DNA of 53,606 bases from Shewanella hanedai. GTDB taxonomy: Bacteria; Pseudomonadota; Gammaproteobacteria; Enterobacterales; Shewanellaceae. A model generated the notes under the pieces. That model saw nothing but the letters and a program-made list of their open reading frames with translations, was not told the origin of the DNA and ran no database searches. Within the stretch, counting starts at the first letter, position 1. Each line of letters opens with the position of its first letter. A program made the position numbers and the translations under genes. Below, piece after piece: positions 34,977 through 44,053 of the stretch. Where the stretch lies: the NCBI RefSeq assembly GCF_007197645.1, contig NZ_VKGK01000036.1:1-53606 (forward strand). The letters run 5' to 3'.

Positions 34977-36377
34977 ATGAAAAACGGCCTACACATCTTA
35001 CTCATAACTTGTCTTTCAGGTTCACTTTTAGCCTGTCAGCAAACACCACCCAACTCTAAAAACCTTCAAGTTTCTAGTCAATTACAACAAGATGCCCTCT
35101 CCTCGACCTTGGCTTATGACTTGGTAGAATCCTTAACTGTAGAAGTTGGCCCTAGATTAGCGGGTAGCGACAAAGATCTGGTTGCGGTTCAATGGGCTGA
35201 GGATAAATTAAATCAATTAGGTTTTGATAAAGTTTACAAAGAGCCAGTAAAGGTTCCGGTATGGGATCGAGGCAATGCCGAAGCAATTGTCGTAGCCCCT
35301 TATCCTCAAGGCTTAGTCATTACCGCTTTAGGAGGCAGTGTTGCGACTCCTACCGAAGGGATCACCGCTCCAATTGTGCGCTTTGACACTCTTGCTGCGC
35401 TAAAGGCCTCCCCAGCAGGTTCATTAGAGGGAAAAATAGCCTTTATCGATCATAAGACTGAGCGTCACACCACAGGCAAGGGTTATGGCAAAACAGTCGG
35501 CGGACGCTCACGCGGTGCAGTAGAAGCCGCATCTAGAGGAGCGCTGGCCATCGTTATTCGCTCCATTGGCACGGATCACGACAGAATGGCTCACACTGGC
35601 GCCATGCGCTACCAAGACGATGTACCACGCATTCCTGCAGCAGCATTATCCTCACCGGATGCTAATCAGCTTAATTTGATGCTGAAACGAGATGATAATG
35701 TTGTTTTGCAAATCAAGATGTCACCGCAAAGTCATGGATATGCGACCTCTTACAATGTGATTGCTGAAATCACCGGTTCTAGTAAGCCTGATGAGATTGT
35801 GCTTATCGGCGCACACCTTGACTCATGGGATGAAGGCACGGGTGCGTTAGATGATGGCGCCGGAGTCGGCATTGTGACAGCCGCGGGAAAATTGATCCAA
35901 GACTTGCCTCAAAAGCCAGCCAGAACCATCCGAGTGGTACTCTACGCAGCCGAAGAGCTAGGGCTTATTGGTGGAAAGGCTTATGCAAAAGCCCATCAAG
36001 ATGAACTTGCTAAGCACTACATAGCCGCAGAATCAGATTTCGGTGCTGGTCGCATTTACCAAATCGACTACCGCGTCGCTACGCAAGCTTTTGAAGCTGT
36101 ATTAGCAATGAGTGCCCCTATGGCATCTAACGGTGTCGCAATGGGCACTAATACCGCCTCTGGTGGCCCTGATGTCTCAATGCTGCCTAAACAAGGCGTG
36201 CCTGTGGCATCATTAAGACAAGATGGCCAAGATTACTTTGACTATCACCACACACCCAATGACACACTGGACAAAATTGATCCTGCAGCGCTACAGCAAA
36301 ACGTCGCAGCTTATGCGCAGTTTGCCTATCTAATGGCTCAATCAGAAATTGAGTTACGCCCTTTGGCAACTAAGTAG
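34977..36377 (+). CDS. M28-family zinc aminopeptidase, lipoprotein
   Basis: The 466-residue protein has a lipoprotein signal ending at LLACQQ (Cys20), a PA-domain region (about 110-250), and an M28 peptidase domain. Probable zinc ligands and catalytic residues are His-Asp in IGAHLDSWDEG, Asp in GALDDGAGVG, the Glu pair in AAEELGLIGG, Asp in AESDFGAGR and His in YFDYHHTPND, all present. It is likely a periplasmic or outer-membrane carboxypeptidase/aminopeptidase (Q-type) trimming peptides. A stem-loop at 36425-36461 follows. Confidence 0.88.
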   Translation: MKNGLHILLITCLSGSLLACQQTPPNSKNLQVSSQLQQDALSSTLAYDLVESLTVEVGPRLAGSDKDLVAVQWAEDKLNQLGFDKVYKEPVKVPVWDRGNAEAIVVAPYPQGLVITALGGSVATPTEGITAPIVRFDTLAALKASPAGSLEGKIAFIDHKTERHTTGKGYGKTVGGRSRGAVEAASRGALAIVIRSIGTDHDRMAHTGAMRYQDDVPRIPAAALSSPDANQLNLMLKRDDNVVLQIKMSPQSHGYATSYNVIAEITGSSKPDEIVLIGAHLDSWDEGTGALDDGAGVGIVTAAGKLIQDLPQKPARTIRVVLYAAEELGLIGGKAYAKAHQDELAKHYIAAESDFGAGRIYQIDYRVATQAFEAVLAMSAPMASNGVAMGTNTASGGPDVSMLPKQGVPVASLRQDGQDYFDYHHTPNDTLDKIDPAALQQNVAAYAQFAYLMAQSEIELRPLATK

Positions 36378-36424
36378 ATTTTGCTAAATAGCTGTTTAGC
36401 GATCAGCTTTATTTGTGCCTCATC

Positions 36425-36461
36425 AATTTAGCCACCATTTATCTATAATGGTGGCTAAATT
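36425..36461 (+). terminator. Long stem-loop after the M28 peptidase
   Basis: A perfect 15-bp inverted repeat (AATTTAGCCACCATT / AATGGTGGCTAAATT) with a 7-nt loop lies 48 bp after the stop. The T-run is short (ATTACTTC), so it may be a 3' stabilising structure or a bidirectional terminator. Confidence 0.55.
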
Positions 36462-36711
36462 ACTTCGAATAAGCTTGATTACATTTTCTGATTTAGCTTT
36501 CGGCTGAGCTGGACTGTTGAAGGTTGCACCTTCATTGTTATCTATCGCTTGCAGCGTGCTTATGTGCAGTTACTTCTGCGAGACGCTGTAAAGCCATCCC
36601 TGGCCGCTTTACGGTTTCAAACAACGTCCATGTTTAACGGCCAGTTCGGCATCCCAGCCTCTCGTTCGAAGAGTTTCACTATGTGAAACCTCACCCTGAA
36701 ACCGAAACTCG

Positions 36712-36754
36712 CAGCCGCACCTACACCTGTTCATTTATCTCTTCGATTTAGCTT
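36712..36754 (+). repeat. Inverted repeat arm flanking the DUF2971 insert (left)
   Basis: It pairs with 38417-38459 at about 34 of 43 positions, including 18 bp of exact match around TTTATCTCTTCGATTTAG. The two arms enclose the DUF2971 gene and the next gene. The sequence looks like an interspersed intergenic repeat. Confidence 0.7.
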
Positions 36755-36934
36755 CTAAGTAGTAAGTATCGTTCCAGAATAGCGCAATTAGCTACAACCT
36801 CTTTGTTGATTTAGAAATAAGAAGCGACTGATTTGGTAGACTATAAGTGAGAATGGTTGCATTCTACGCCCAAGAAAAGTGTCTTGAAGTTGCATAAAAA
36901 TTGTTAGCATCTTCTAATTAAAGTGGTTCTTTAA

Positions 36935-37750
36935 ATGATTCTATACAAATACATGTCATTTTCTTCAGCGAGAGCTGTGATTGACAATAATTCTATCGGA
37001 TTTTCTTGCCTCGAAGATTTGAATGATCCTTTTGAAAGCGCTGCACTATGTTTTGAAAAAAGTGATGAATTACCAAATAATTCTCAATATGGTCCACACC
37101 GTTCTCGTCTAAGCCAAATGTACGGTGTCCTTTCCCTTACACGAAACCCTTTAAACGCACTTATGTGGGCTCACTATGGGGATGACCATAGAGGCGTAGT
37201 TGTTGGCATTGATATGGATAAAGCGGGGCTAAATGATCCAAGTAAATCCGTTATTCCAGCCAAATTCGGAGAAATCATTTATACATCCAGTATTCCTAGG
37301 AACCATCTGCCTACACCTACCATGGATTCATGGATGAACATTGGTAATCAGTTTTCTTCATTTCACGAAGATAACTATGACTTATTCAAGAATGCCTTTT
37401 TGTATAAAGATCTTGCTTGGGGTTATGAGGAAGAAGTTCGAGTTGTTAAAAACATCATTGACCCTAATGGTGGCAGTCGTTACAAGAAATATAGTTACTC
37501 AAATTCCTCAGGCAACTGGCTCCAAATCCAGCATCAAGGAAGACCTGTTTGTTGCTTATCAATTCCGCAGGACTCAATTGTTGAAGCTTATTTTGGTTTT
37601 TCATCCCATAAAAATGTCACGCGTCTTGGGGTCGATGAAAGTGTGTACCATTCAGTTAGAGAACAATTTAACCACCAGGGTGTTGATGTTAAACTTGTAC
37701 GCAGAAAGACAGGGACTTGGAGTTTGGAAGTTAGTGATTTTGTGGTCTGA
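36935..37750 (+). CDS. DUF2971 domain protein
   Basis: The 271-residue soluble protein has the DUF2971 pattern: an N-terminal KYMSFSSARAVIDNNSIGFSCLEDLNDPFESA and LTRNPLNALMWAHYGDDHRGVVVGIDMD followed by AWGYEEEVRVVK. Family members are widespread and sporadic, with no known biochemical function; they resemble accessory or defence cargo in many genomes. The gene sits between inverted intergenic repeats with one small membrane protein gene, away from the flanking conserved genes. No signal peptide or membrane helix is visible. Confidence 0.75.
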   Translation: MILYKYMSFSSARAVIDNNSIGFSCLEDLNDPFESAALCFEKSDELPNNSQYGPHRSRLSQMYGVLSLTRNPLNALMWAHYGDDHRGVVVGIDMDKAGLNDPSKSVIPAKFGEIIYTSSIPRNHLPTPTMDSWMNIGNQFSSFHEDNYDLFKNAFLYKDLAWGYEEEVRVVKNIIDPNGGSRYKKYSYSNSSGNWLQIQHQGRPVCCLSIPQDSIVEAYFGFSSHKNVTRLGVDESVYHSVREQFNHQGVDVKLVRRKTGTWSLEVSDFVV

Positions 37751-37859
37751 ACAATGCTAACGAGCGATTTGTGCTGGTTACTTTCTACGAGGCATTGATG
37801 AAACACTCATTACCGAATTTTATAGTTAGCTATTTTTATTGTTCGAGAGAGAAAATTAA

Positions 37860-38384
37860 TTGTCAAACCAATTGGAATTGTTAGAAAAAATTGTAACAAA
37901 TACAGCGTCAAGCAGTAACCTTATATGGATTGCTGCGATAACGGGTGGTACGGCAATTTGTACAGCTGCTGTTACAGCATCAATTGGTTATTTTAATAGT
38001 AAAACTTCAATGTCATTTGAAGCTAAACAATATGAACGGGTGCAATACTATAAATTGATGGATGAAAAGAAAGTTAAACACTCAGAGTTTCTTAGCCAAT
38101 CCCAAGAGATGATTCAAAGTACTCTAAATTTATTTTATCTTCCAGATTCAGATGAGTATAAGCGGTATTTACGGGCATTCAATGATGCGCAGATAATATC
38201 AGATGAACATTTTTCCTTAGCTTCTTATCAGGTATTTGATGAGGTCCAGAAATTTGCACTTCTCAATAAAGAAGGGCTCTCCTGTGATTTTTTACTCGGT
38301 CTAGTTAATGCTGCGAGGGAGAAGGTTTCAATTTTGAGAGCGATAGCAAAGACTGATGTAACAAAGCCATACACAGGCAGCTAA
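37860..38384 (+). CDS. Small membrane-anchored protein next to DUF2971 protein
   Basis: I do not recognise this family. The frame starts at a TTG at 37860 behind a GAGAGA stretch, so the start is uncertain. It encodes 174 residues with one N-terminal membrane helix (about 21-43, LIWIAAITGGTAICTAAVTASIGYF), then a largely helical cytoplasmic domain with KMDEKKVKHSEFLSQSQEM-like polar stretches. It follows the DUF2971 gene by about 110 bp in the same orientation, and both lie within the repeat-bounded insert. Confidence 0.65.
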   Translation: MSNQLELLEKIVTNTASSSNLIWIAAITGGTAICTAAVTASIGYFNSKTSMSFEAKQYERVQYYKLMDEKKVKHSEFLSQSQEMIQSTLNLFYLPDSDEYKRYLRAFNDAQIISDEHFSLASYQVFDEVQKFALLNKEGLSCDFLLGLVNAAREKVSILRAIAKTDVTKPYTGS

Positions 38385-38657
38385 CATATAAGCGAACAAA
38401 GGGATTGTAGCGAATTAACCTAAATCGAAGAGATAAACACTCAGGTGTGAACGCGGCTGTGACCTTCGACAGCAAGGACGCTGTCGTAGAGCCCACAGGG
38501 ATTGTGCTTGCGGCGAGTCACAGAAGTGTTTGCACATTCAGCGAGCCGCAGGCTATAAGTTAATATTGAAGTTTTGGCACCTAGTAAACTTAATAAGTAC
38601 CAAACCTGCCCAATGAACCCAATCTAAAAAGATACTTATAACTTGTTATCAGACAAG
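38385..38657. repeat. Repeat-rich intergenic region after the insert
   Basis: It contains the right inverted-repeat arm (38417-38459), a perfect 7-bp stem at 38467-38486 (CGACAGC/GCTGTCG), and further palindromic DNA before yaaA. No coding signal is visible. Confidence 0.55.
38417..38459 (-). repeat. Inverted repeat arm flanking the DUF2971 insert (right)
   Basis: It is the reverse-complement partner of 36712-36754 and ends the roughly 1.7-kb insert that carries the two accessory genes. Confidence 0.7.
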
Positions 38658-38661
38658 TTAT
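38638..38661 (-). terminator. Weak stem-loop at the yaaA stop
   Basis: ATAACTTGT and ACAAGTTAT pair across the yaaA stop codon, followed by AAGTATCTTTTTAG on the minus strand. The AT-rich stem is weak. Confidence 0.4.
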
Positions 38662-39431
38662 TGTTCTTCGCGTTTGAAAACGGGTGAAGCAGGCGTTGAT
38701 TCGGCTTCGCTGTAGTAGTATCCCGCCACATCAAATTGGGTTAAACCTGCTAGGGTTTTAATGTCATTATCAAGAATATATCTCACCATCATGCCGCGAG
38801 CTTTCTTGGCGAAGAAGCTAATCACCTTGTATTGGCCATTTTTACGGTCTTTAAATACTGGCGTGATAATCGTGCCTTTAACCAACTTAGGCTTAACCGC
38901 TTTGAAGTATTCGTTCGATGCTAGGTTAACGAGGAGTTCATCCCCCTGCTCTGACAGTGCTAAATTCACTTCGTCGGTGATCACATCACCCCAAAATTGA
39001 TACAGATTGGTGCCATTAGCATTCGCCAAACGAGTTCCCATCTCTAAACGATAGGGTTGCATCAAATCTAACGGCCTTAGCAAGCCATATAAGCCCGATA
39101 AGATACGTAACTGAGTCTGAGCTCGCGCTAGGCTTGCTGTCGATAAGCTGTCGGCATCTAAGCCTGTGTAAACATCACCACGAAAAGCATAAACGGCCTG
39201 CTTGGCATTATCGGTGGTAAATGTTGGACTCCAGCTTTCAAAACGGGCCGCATTTAACCCAGCAATTTTATCGCTAACTTTCATTAACGAGGCAATATCG
39301 GCCGGCGTCATTTTACGACACTCATTGATCAACTGCTCACTGTACTGGGTTAACTTAGGGAGAGTGAATTCAGTTGTCGCCGCTTCGTTTTCATAATCTA
39401 AGGTTTTTGCTGGTGAAACTAAAACTAACAT
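38658..39431 (-). CDS. yaaA: Peroxide stress protein YaaA
   Basis: The 257-residue DUF328/UPF0246 protein starts MLVLVSPAKTLDYE and has KPLVKGTIITPVFKDRK-type conserved segments and FFAKKARGMMVRYI. E. coli YaaA limits Fenton damage by lowering free iron during peroxide stress and binds DNA. It follows alsT on the minus strand. Confidence 0.95.
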   Translation of the reverse strand: MLVLVSPAKTLDYENEAATTEFTLPKLTQYSEQLINECRKMTPADIASLMKVSDKIAGLNAARFESWSPTFTTDNAKQAVYAFRGDVYTGLDADSLSTASLARAQTQLRILSGLYGLLRPLDLMQPYRLEMGTRLANANGTNLYQFWGDVITDEVNLALSEQGDELLVNLASNEYFKAVKPKLVKGTIITPVFKDRKNGQYKVISFFAKKARGMMVRYILDNDIKTLAGLTQFDVAGYYYSEAESTPASPVFKREEQ

Positions 39432-39484
39432 TCTTCATCCTTAAGGTGCACTAATGTAGGAACATGATACTTTTCAAACCGAAA

Positions 39485-39512
39485 AAAAACCACGCTATTA
39501 CACGTGGTTTTT
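39485..39512 (-). terminator. Intrinsic terminator after the symporter gene
   Basis: On the minus strand AACCACGTG-TAATAG-CGTGGTT is flanked by A and T runs; it lies between the symporter and yaaA genes. Confidence 0.75.
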
Positions 39513-39549
39513 TAGATTGTGCTAATTCATTTAGCCAAACCTAGACCGA

Positions 39550-41019
39550 TTAAGTCTCTGTTTGCTTACTCTCTTTATCACTCAAAGGTGTTTTCTGATT
39601 TTTATTAACCCAGATCCCACCCTCTAAATTATCAATTTCAGGAAATTGAGTACTGTCGAAAGTCGGTGTAACGCCTAACTTTAACTGACGCTCATAATCT
39701 TTAATGACGGCATACGCCACTTTAGACAGCATCACGATAGCCGCAATGTTCACCAAGGCCATGAGTCCCATCGTCAAATCGGCAAAGTTCCATACCATGC
39801 TCAGCGATGCCACAGAGCCTGCCATCACCATTGCCAGTACTAGACCACGGAATATATACAATACCTTCTTGCTCTTACTAAGGAACATGACATTGGTTTC
39901 AGCGTAGCTGTAGTTGGCAATAATAGAGGAGAAACAGAACAAAATTATCGCAAATGCTAAGAAGTAGGCTGACCAACCTCCAAGCTGGCTGGTTAAGGCT
40001 AACTGTAATAAGCCAATACCTTGCTGCCCATCTGGGTTATCGAGTACACCCGATAGCAAAATAATCGCAGCAGAAGCGGAACAAATGACGATGGTATCCA
40101 CAAAAACACCCACCATCTGCACAAAACCTTGAGACGCAGGATGATTAGGGTTTGGTGTCGCAGAAGCTGCAATATTTGCAGCGCTACCCATACCGGCTTC
40201 ATTTGAGAACAAACCACGTGCAATACCGGCCATCATGGCGCCCATGGCACCACCAGCAGCCTCTTCCCATCCCATTGCACTCTTAAAAATCAAAGAGAAC
40301 GCAGCAGGCACTTGATCAAGGTTCATCACCAAAACAACCAGTGCGATGCCTAAATAGGCAACTGCCATCACAGGGACAATTAGCTCGGATGCTTTAGCAA
40401 CCTTTTTAAGTCCACCACATATGATGTACGCAGAAGCAAGTACAATGACAACACCAATGATAGTTTTATCAAAGCCAAATGCATTGTTGAGTGCATCGGT
40501 CATGGTGTTAGCTTGCACTGAGTTGAAAGCAAAGCCAAAAGCGGTGATAAGCAATATCGAGAAGACAGTGCCCATCCAACGTTTACCTAGGCCACGCTCC
40601 ATATAATAGGCTGGACCACCTCGGAACTGACCATCGCTGTCTTTGACTTTATAAACCTGGGCTAAGGTTGACTCAATAAATGCTGTCGCCATACCCAGCA
40701 TGGCAATGAGCCACATCCAGAAAATAGCACCTGCGCCACCAACGGTTATCGCAACCGCGACACCCGCCATGTTTCCGGTTCCGACTCGCGCAGCCATCGA
40801 AGTACAAAAGACCTGGAATGACGAGATCCCATCGACTTTTTCACGACCTTGAAGCACCAGTTTTACTCCGTGTCCGAACAGACGGAACTGAATAAAACCT
40901 AAACGGAGTGTAAATAGGATACCAGCAGCAACCAACACATAGATAAGCACACTGCCCCAGAGCAGGCCATTGGTATAATTGATCGCTAACTCGATCCAAG
41001 TGATTAAATTTTCAAACAT
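39550..41019 (-). CDS. alsT: Sodium:alanine symporter (AlsT/AgcS family)
   Basis: The 489-residue amino-acid carrier has about ten to eleven transmembrane helices and the family signatures GGAGAIFWMWLIAMLGMATAFIESTLAQ and GIARGLFSNEAGMGSAANIAASA. It imports alanine or glycine with sodium. It is divergent from the phosphoketolase gene, with a 418-bp region between. Confidence 0.92.
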   Translation of the reverse strand: MFENLITWIELAINYTNGLLWGSVLIYVLVAAGILFTLRLGFIQFRLFGHGVKLVLQGREKVDGISSFQVFCTSMAARVGTGNMAGVAVAITVGGAGAIFWMWLIAMLGMATAFIESTLAQVYKVKDSDGQFRGGPAYYMERGLGKRWMGTVFSILLITAFGFAFNSVQANTMTDALNNAFGFDKTIIGVVIVLASAYIICGGLKKVAKASELIVPVMAVAYLGIALVVLVMNLDQVPAAFSLIFKSAMGWEEAAGGAMGAMMAGIARGLFSNEAGMGSAANIAASATPNPNHPASQGFVQMVGVFVDTIVICSASAAIILLSGVLDNPDGQQGIGLLQLALTSQLGGWSAYFLAFAIILFCFSSIIANYSYAETNVMFLSKSKKVLYIFRGLVLAMVMAGSVASLSMVWNFADLTMGLMALVNIAAIVMLSKVAYAVIKDYERQLKLGVTPTFDSTQFPEIDNLEGGIWVNKNQKTPLSDKESKQTET

Positions 41020-41210
41020 AAGCTAATTTTTATCCCTATGACAAATACAAACTAAATTATTGTTCTGTTCTGTATTTGACTTGTTTAATTTTCCTTCCAA
41101 TTTTGATCAAAGAATACCGGTAAATTTTCTTTTAGAATAATCCTTCCGTAGCCTAACTCAGCCACGTTTACCGAATTCGATGTCGCAAAATAGCATACCA
41201 TTAAAAATAA

Positions 41211-41232
41211 CCCGCGTGATCAAGATCTCATT
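41211..41232. promoter_or_regulatory. Candidate CRP site
   Basis: CGTGATCAAGATCTCATTT resembles the CRP consensus AAATGTGATCTAGATCACATTT, with one half disrupted at the TGTGA edge. It lies between alsT and xfp. Confidence 0.4.
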
Positions 41233-41373
41233 TAACCATTTGCATAACACCTAAATCACAACTATCTCTCTACAACCTCATCTTTCACAACTGATAACAC
41301 ATAGGTTTTACCAGCATTTGAGCAACATTCAATAAAGTTCATAACTTTATCAAAACAAGATATAGGGCACATT

Positions 41374-41392
41374 TTTGTAATAAAATTACAAA
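41374..41392. promoter_or_regulatory. HexR-type palindrome upstream of phosphoketolase
   Basis: TTTGTAATAAAATTACAAA is a perfect 19-bp palindrome matching the HexR consensus TGTAATTAAATTACA known for Shewanella central carbon genes. It lies 58 bp before the start at 41450, so HexR, released by KDPG, could repress or activate the gene. Confidence 0.8.
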
Positions 41393-41449
41393 TATAGTGA
41401 TTGGCATAAGGTTTGATTAACTTTTTGCTTACTAAAAATGGGGTCATTT

Positions 41450-43816
41450 ATGTCACATCAGCAAGAGATCAGCGCATTAAAGAAATTTGTCCGAGCCACT
41501 AACTTTTTAGCCACGTCACAAATTTATCTCAAGCAAAACGTACTGCATAAGCGTTCACTACATCATTCTGATATTAAGCCGAGATTACTAGGCCACTGGG
41601 GAACCTGCCCAGGTATCAACTTTGTCTATGCTAACGTCAATCGACTCATCGTTAAAAACCAGCGCTCATTTGTTTACCTCGTCGGCCCAGGCCACGGTTT
41701 CCCAGCAGTGCAAGCTAACCTATTTATGGAAGGATCACTCAGCCATTTCTACCCTGAGAACATTCCCTATAATGAAACAGGTATTGAAGATATCTGTAAG
41801 AAATTCTCAGCCGCATACGGCTACCCTTCTCATGCAAACCCTGAAGCACCAGGCCAAATTCTAGAAGGTGGTGAACTTGGTTATTCACTGTCTGTCGCAT
41901 GGGGCGCAGTATTAGATAACCCAGACTTAATTGCAGCGTGTTTAATCGGTGACGGTGAATCTGAAACCGGCCCATTGGCAGCATCTTGGTACGCTAACCG
42001 TTTAGTTGATCCCGCCACCAACGGGGCAGTGCTTCCCATCGTTCACATCAACGGCTATAAAATCTCTGGCCCAACTCGTATGGGCCGCATGAGCCACGAA
42101 GAGTTGGATCTTGAGTTTAGAGGCCTGGGTTACCAGCCATTCATTATCGATGATGAACTGGAAGAAGATGTCTATGTGCAAATGATAAACGCCATGGACA
42201 CCGCGTATGCGATGATCACTGATATCCAAACCCGTGCACGCAATGGAGAAGATGTCGTTAAGCCTCGCTGGCCAGTTATTCTTATGCGCACAGCCAAAGG
42301 TTGGACGGGAACTGCTGAATATAATGGTAAGAAGTTAGCAGGTAACTGTGAGTCACACCAAGTCATCGTCAACAAGTGCGCCACCGATAAAGGTCACTTA
42401 GATGCTCTTGATACTTGGCTTGCCAGTTACAAGTTCAATGAACTCTATTCAATCAACGAACAGGGTGAATTAATTTTTGATAACGAGATCCAATCATTAA
42501 TTCCACCAAGTGAACTTTGTTGTGGTCAACAACGCTTAAGTTACGGCGGTGAAGTCGTTCGCTCATTGATTAAACCCGATCTTGAAAAGCTCGCCTACGG
42601 CCCCGACACGCCGAAAGGACAGCGTGGCGTGTCTATGTACAAAATGGGCGAGTGGATGCGTGATGCATTTAAACTGAACAGTGAACAACGCAACTTACGC
42701 ATCTTTAGCCCAGATGAAACCTATTCAAACCAACTTCAAGCCGTATTTGAAGAAACGGATCGCTCATGGCAATGGCCTATCGAAGAGTGGGATCAAGATA
42801 TGGCTCGCGACGGACGCGTCATAGAGCTTCTCTCTGAAAACTTACTCTTTGGTATGATGCACGGTTATACCGTCACCGGTCGTCACGCTATGTTCCCTAC
42901 TTATGAGTCTTTCTCGCAAGTGGTGTCTTCAATGGCTGACCAATACTGTAAATATGTCTATGCAAGTCAGGGCGTTCACTTCCGTAAACCTGTTCCAGCT
43001 TGTAACCTTGTACTGTCCTCGCTCCTTGAACGTCAGGATCACAATGGCTATTCTCATCAGAATCCCTCCTTCCTTGGTGCCATGTTAGAGAAACACCCTA
43101 AGATCATCTCAGCTTATCTGCCTGCCGATGGTAACAGTACACTGGTCTATACCGAGCGTGCTTTTGACGACAGAGACAAACTGAACATTCTGGTCGCTGG
43201 TAAAAAAGACCTCCCTCAATGGCTAACACTTGATGAAGCCCGTCAACAAGCCAAAGATGGTGTCATGGTGTGGGATTTTGCATCAGATGAAGATCCTGAT
43301 GTCGTACTAGTCGGGTGTGGGGATTACGTCACCCAAGAGGCGATGGCATCTCTAGTGCTAATTCGTGAATTGCTACCACGAGTACGTATCCGTTTTGTCA
43401 GCGTTACCGAACTCACCAGCAGCGGCCTTGGTAGTGTAGAGTTCCAAAGCAAGCCATGGTTAATGGATGAAGTATTTACCGCCGATAAAGGGGTGATATT
43501 TAACTATCACGGTTACCCAAACACCATTAAGAAGCTTGTATTCGATTATAAAGGCAGTCGCAGATTCAGAATCAAAGGCTATGAAGAGGAAGGTTCTACG
43601 ACCACACCATTCGATATGGGCGTGCGTAACGGCACCTCGCGTTACCACTTAGTCATCGATATGGCATACAAGTTGTTCCAACAAGGTGTTATTGATGAAA
43701 CTCAACATGTTGATTTAACCACTGACATGCTTCAACGTTTGGTTGATCACAGAAACTACATCAAAGCTAACGGTGTCGACCCCATCAGCTTAGAAAACTG
43801 GGTTTGGACACGCTAA
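41450..43816 (+). CDS. xfp: Xylulose-5-phosphate/fructose-6-phosphate phosphoketolase
   Basis: The 788-residue TPP enzyme cleaves xylulose-5-phosphate (or fructose-6-phosphate) with phosphate into acetyl phosphate and glyceraldehyde-3-phosphate (or erythrose-4-phosphate). It has VGPGHGFPAVQANLF near residue 80, the TPP-binding GDGESETGPLAASW, MFPTYESFSQVV and ERQDHNGYSHQNPSFL. I chose the second ATG because GGGGT precedes it at 6 nt and the first has no binding site. A HexR-type site lies upstream. Confidence 0.95.
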   Translation: MSHQQEISALKKFVRATNFLATSQIYLKQNVLHKRSLHHSDIKPRLLGHWGTCPGINFVYANVNRLIVKNQRSFVYLVGPGHGFPAVQANLFMEGSLSHFYPENIPYNETGIEDICKKFSAAYGYPSHANPEAPGQILEGGELGYSLSVAWGAVLDNPDLIAACLIGDGESETGPLAASWYANRLVDPATNGAVLPIVHINGYKISGPTRMGRMSHEELDLEFRGLGYQPFIIDDELEEDVYVQMINAMDTAYAMITDIQTRARNGEDVVKPRWPVILMRTAKGWTGTAEYNGKKLAGNCESHQVIVNKCATDKGHLDALDTWLASYKFNELYSINEQGELIFDNEIQSLIPPSELCCGQQRLSYGGEVVRSLIKPDLEKLAYGPDTPKGQRGVSMYKMGEWMRDAFKLNSEQRNLRIFSPDETYSNQLQAVFEETDRSWQWPIEEWDQDMARDGRVIELLSENLLFGMMHGYTVTGRHAMFPTYESFSQVVSSMADQYCKYVYASQGVHFRKPVPACNLVLSSLLERQDHNGYSHQNPSFLGAMLEKHPKIISAYLPADGNSTLVYTERAFDDRDKLNILVAGKKDLPQWLTLDEARQQAKDGVMVWDFASDEDPDVVLVGCGDYVTQEAMASLVLIRELLPRVRIRFVSVTELTSSGLGSVEFQSKPWLMDEVFTADKGVIFNYHGYPNTIKKLVFDYKGSRRFRIKGYEEEGSTTTPFDMGVRNGTSRYHLVIDMAYKLFQQGVIDETQHVDLTTDMLQRLVDHRNYIKANGVDPISLENWVWTR

Positions 43817-44053
43817 AACGGCTTCATTAAACATAATTAACCTACAGGTGTATCCGCCATGGGTACACCTTTCACATTAAAAACCACTCAACACAACCAA
43901 TAAACCACAATCCAATTGGAAATTATTCACAATTCAATGGATAATAGTGACACCAGCGATAACAACAAAGGAATCCCCTCCCAAAGGGCTGGATCTGCAT
44001 CATCAATCGATAAGCAGTCATGGGGAAGTATTTATAATAAAAGGATTTCGAAA

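Larger units (their letters stand above)
36378..36934. other. Intergenic repeat-rich region before the DUF2971 gene
   Basis: This 557-bp stretch has no gene. It has a 15-bp perfect stem-loop at 36425-36461, then a mosaic of palindromes (36588-36612 with GTAAAGC/GCTTTAC; 36673-36689 with GTTTCAC-TAT-GTGAAAC) and the arm of an inverted repeat at 36712-36754. It looks like interspersed intergenic repeat DNA. No ORF with a binding site is seen. Confidence 0.5.
41020..41437. other. Divergent control region alsT / xfp
   Basis: This region holds no gene. It contains a CRP-like palindrome at 41211-41232 and a perfect HexR-type palindrome at 41374-41392, 58 bp before the phosphoketolase start. Confidence 0.55.

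Noticed and set aside
37341..37760. A 139-residue ORF overlapping the DUF2971 gene in another frame
   Set aside because: It lies in the same strand in an alternative frame, with no binding site and a composition unlike a protein.
43916..44053. Upstream extension of the OmpA-like gene (46 extra codons)
   Set aside because: It has no ribosome binding site and would push the signal peptide inside the protein; the ATG at 44054 has AAGGA and opens a normal signal peptide.
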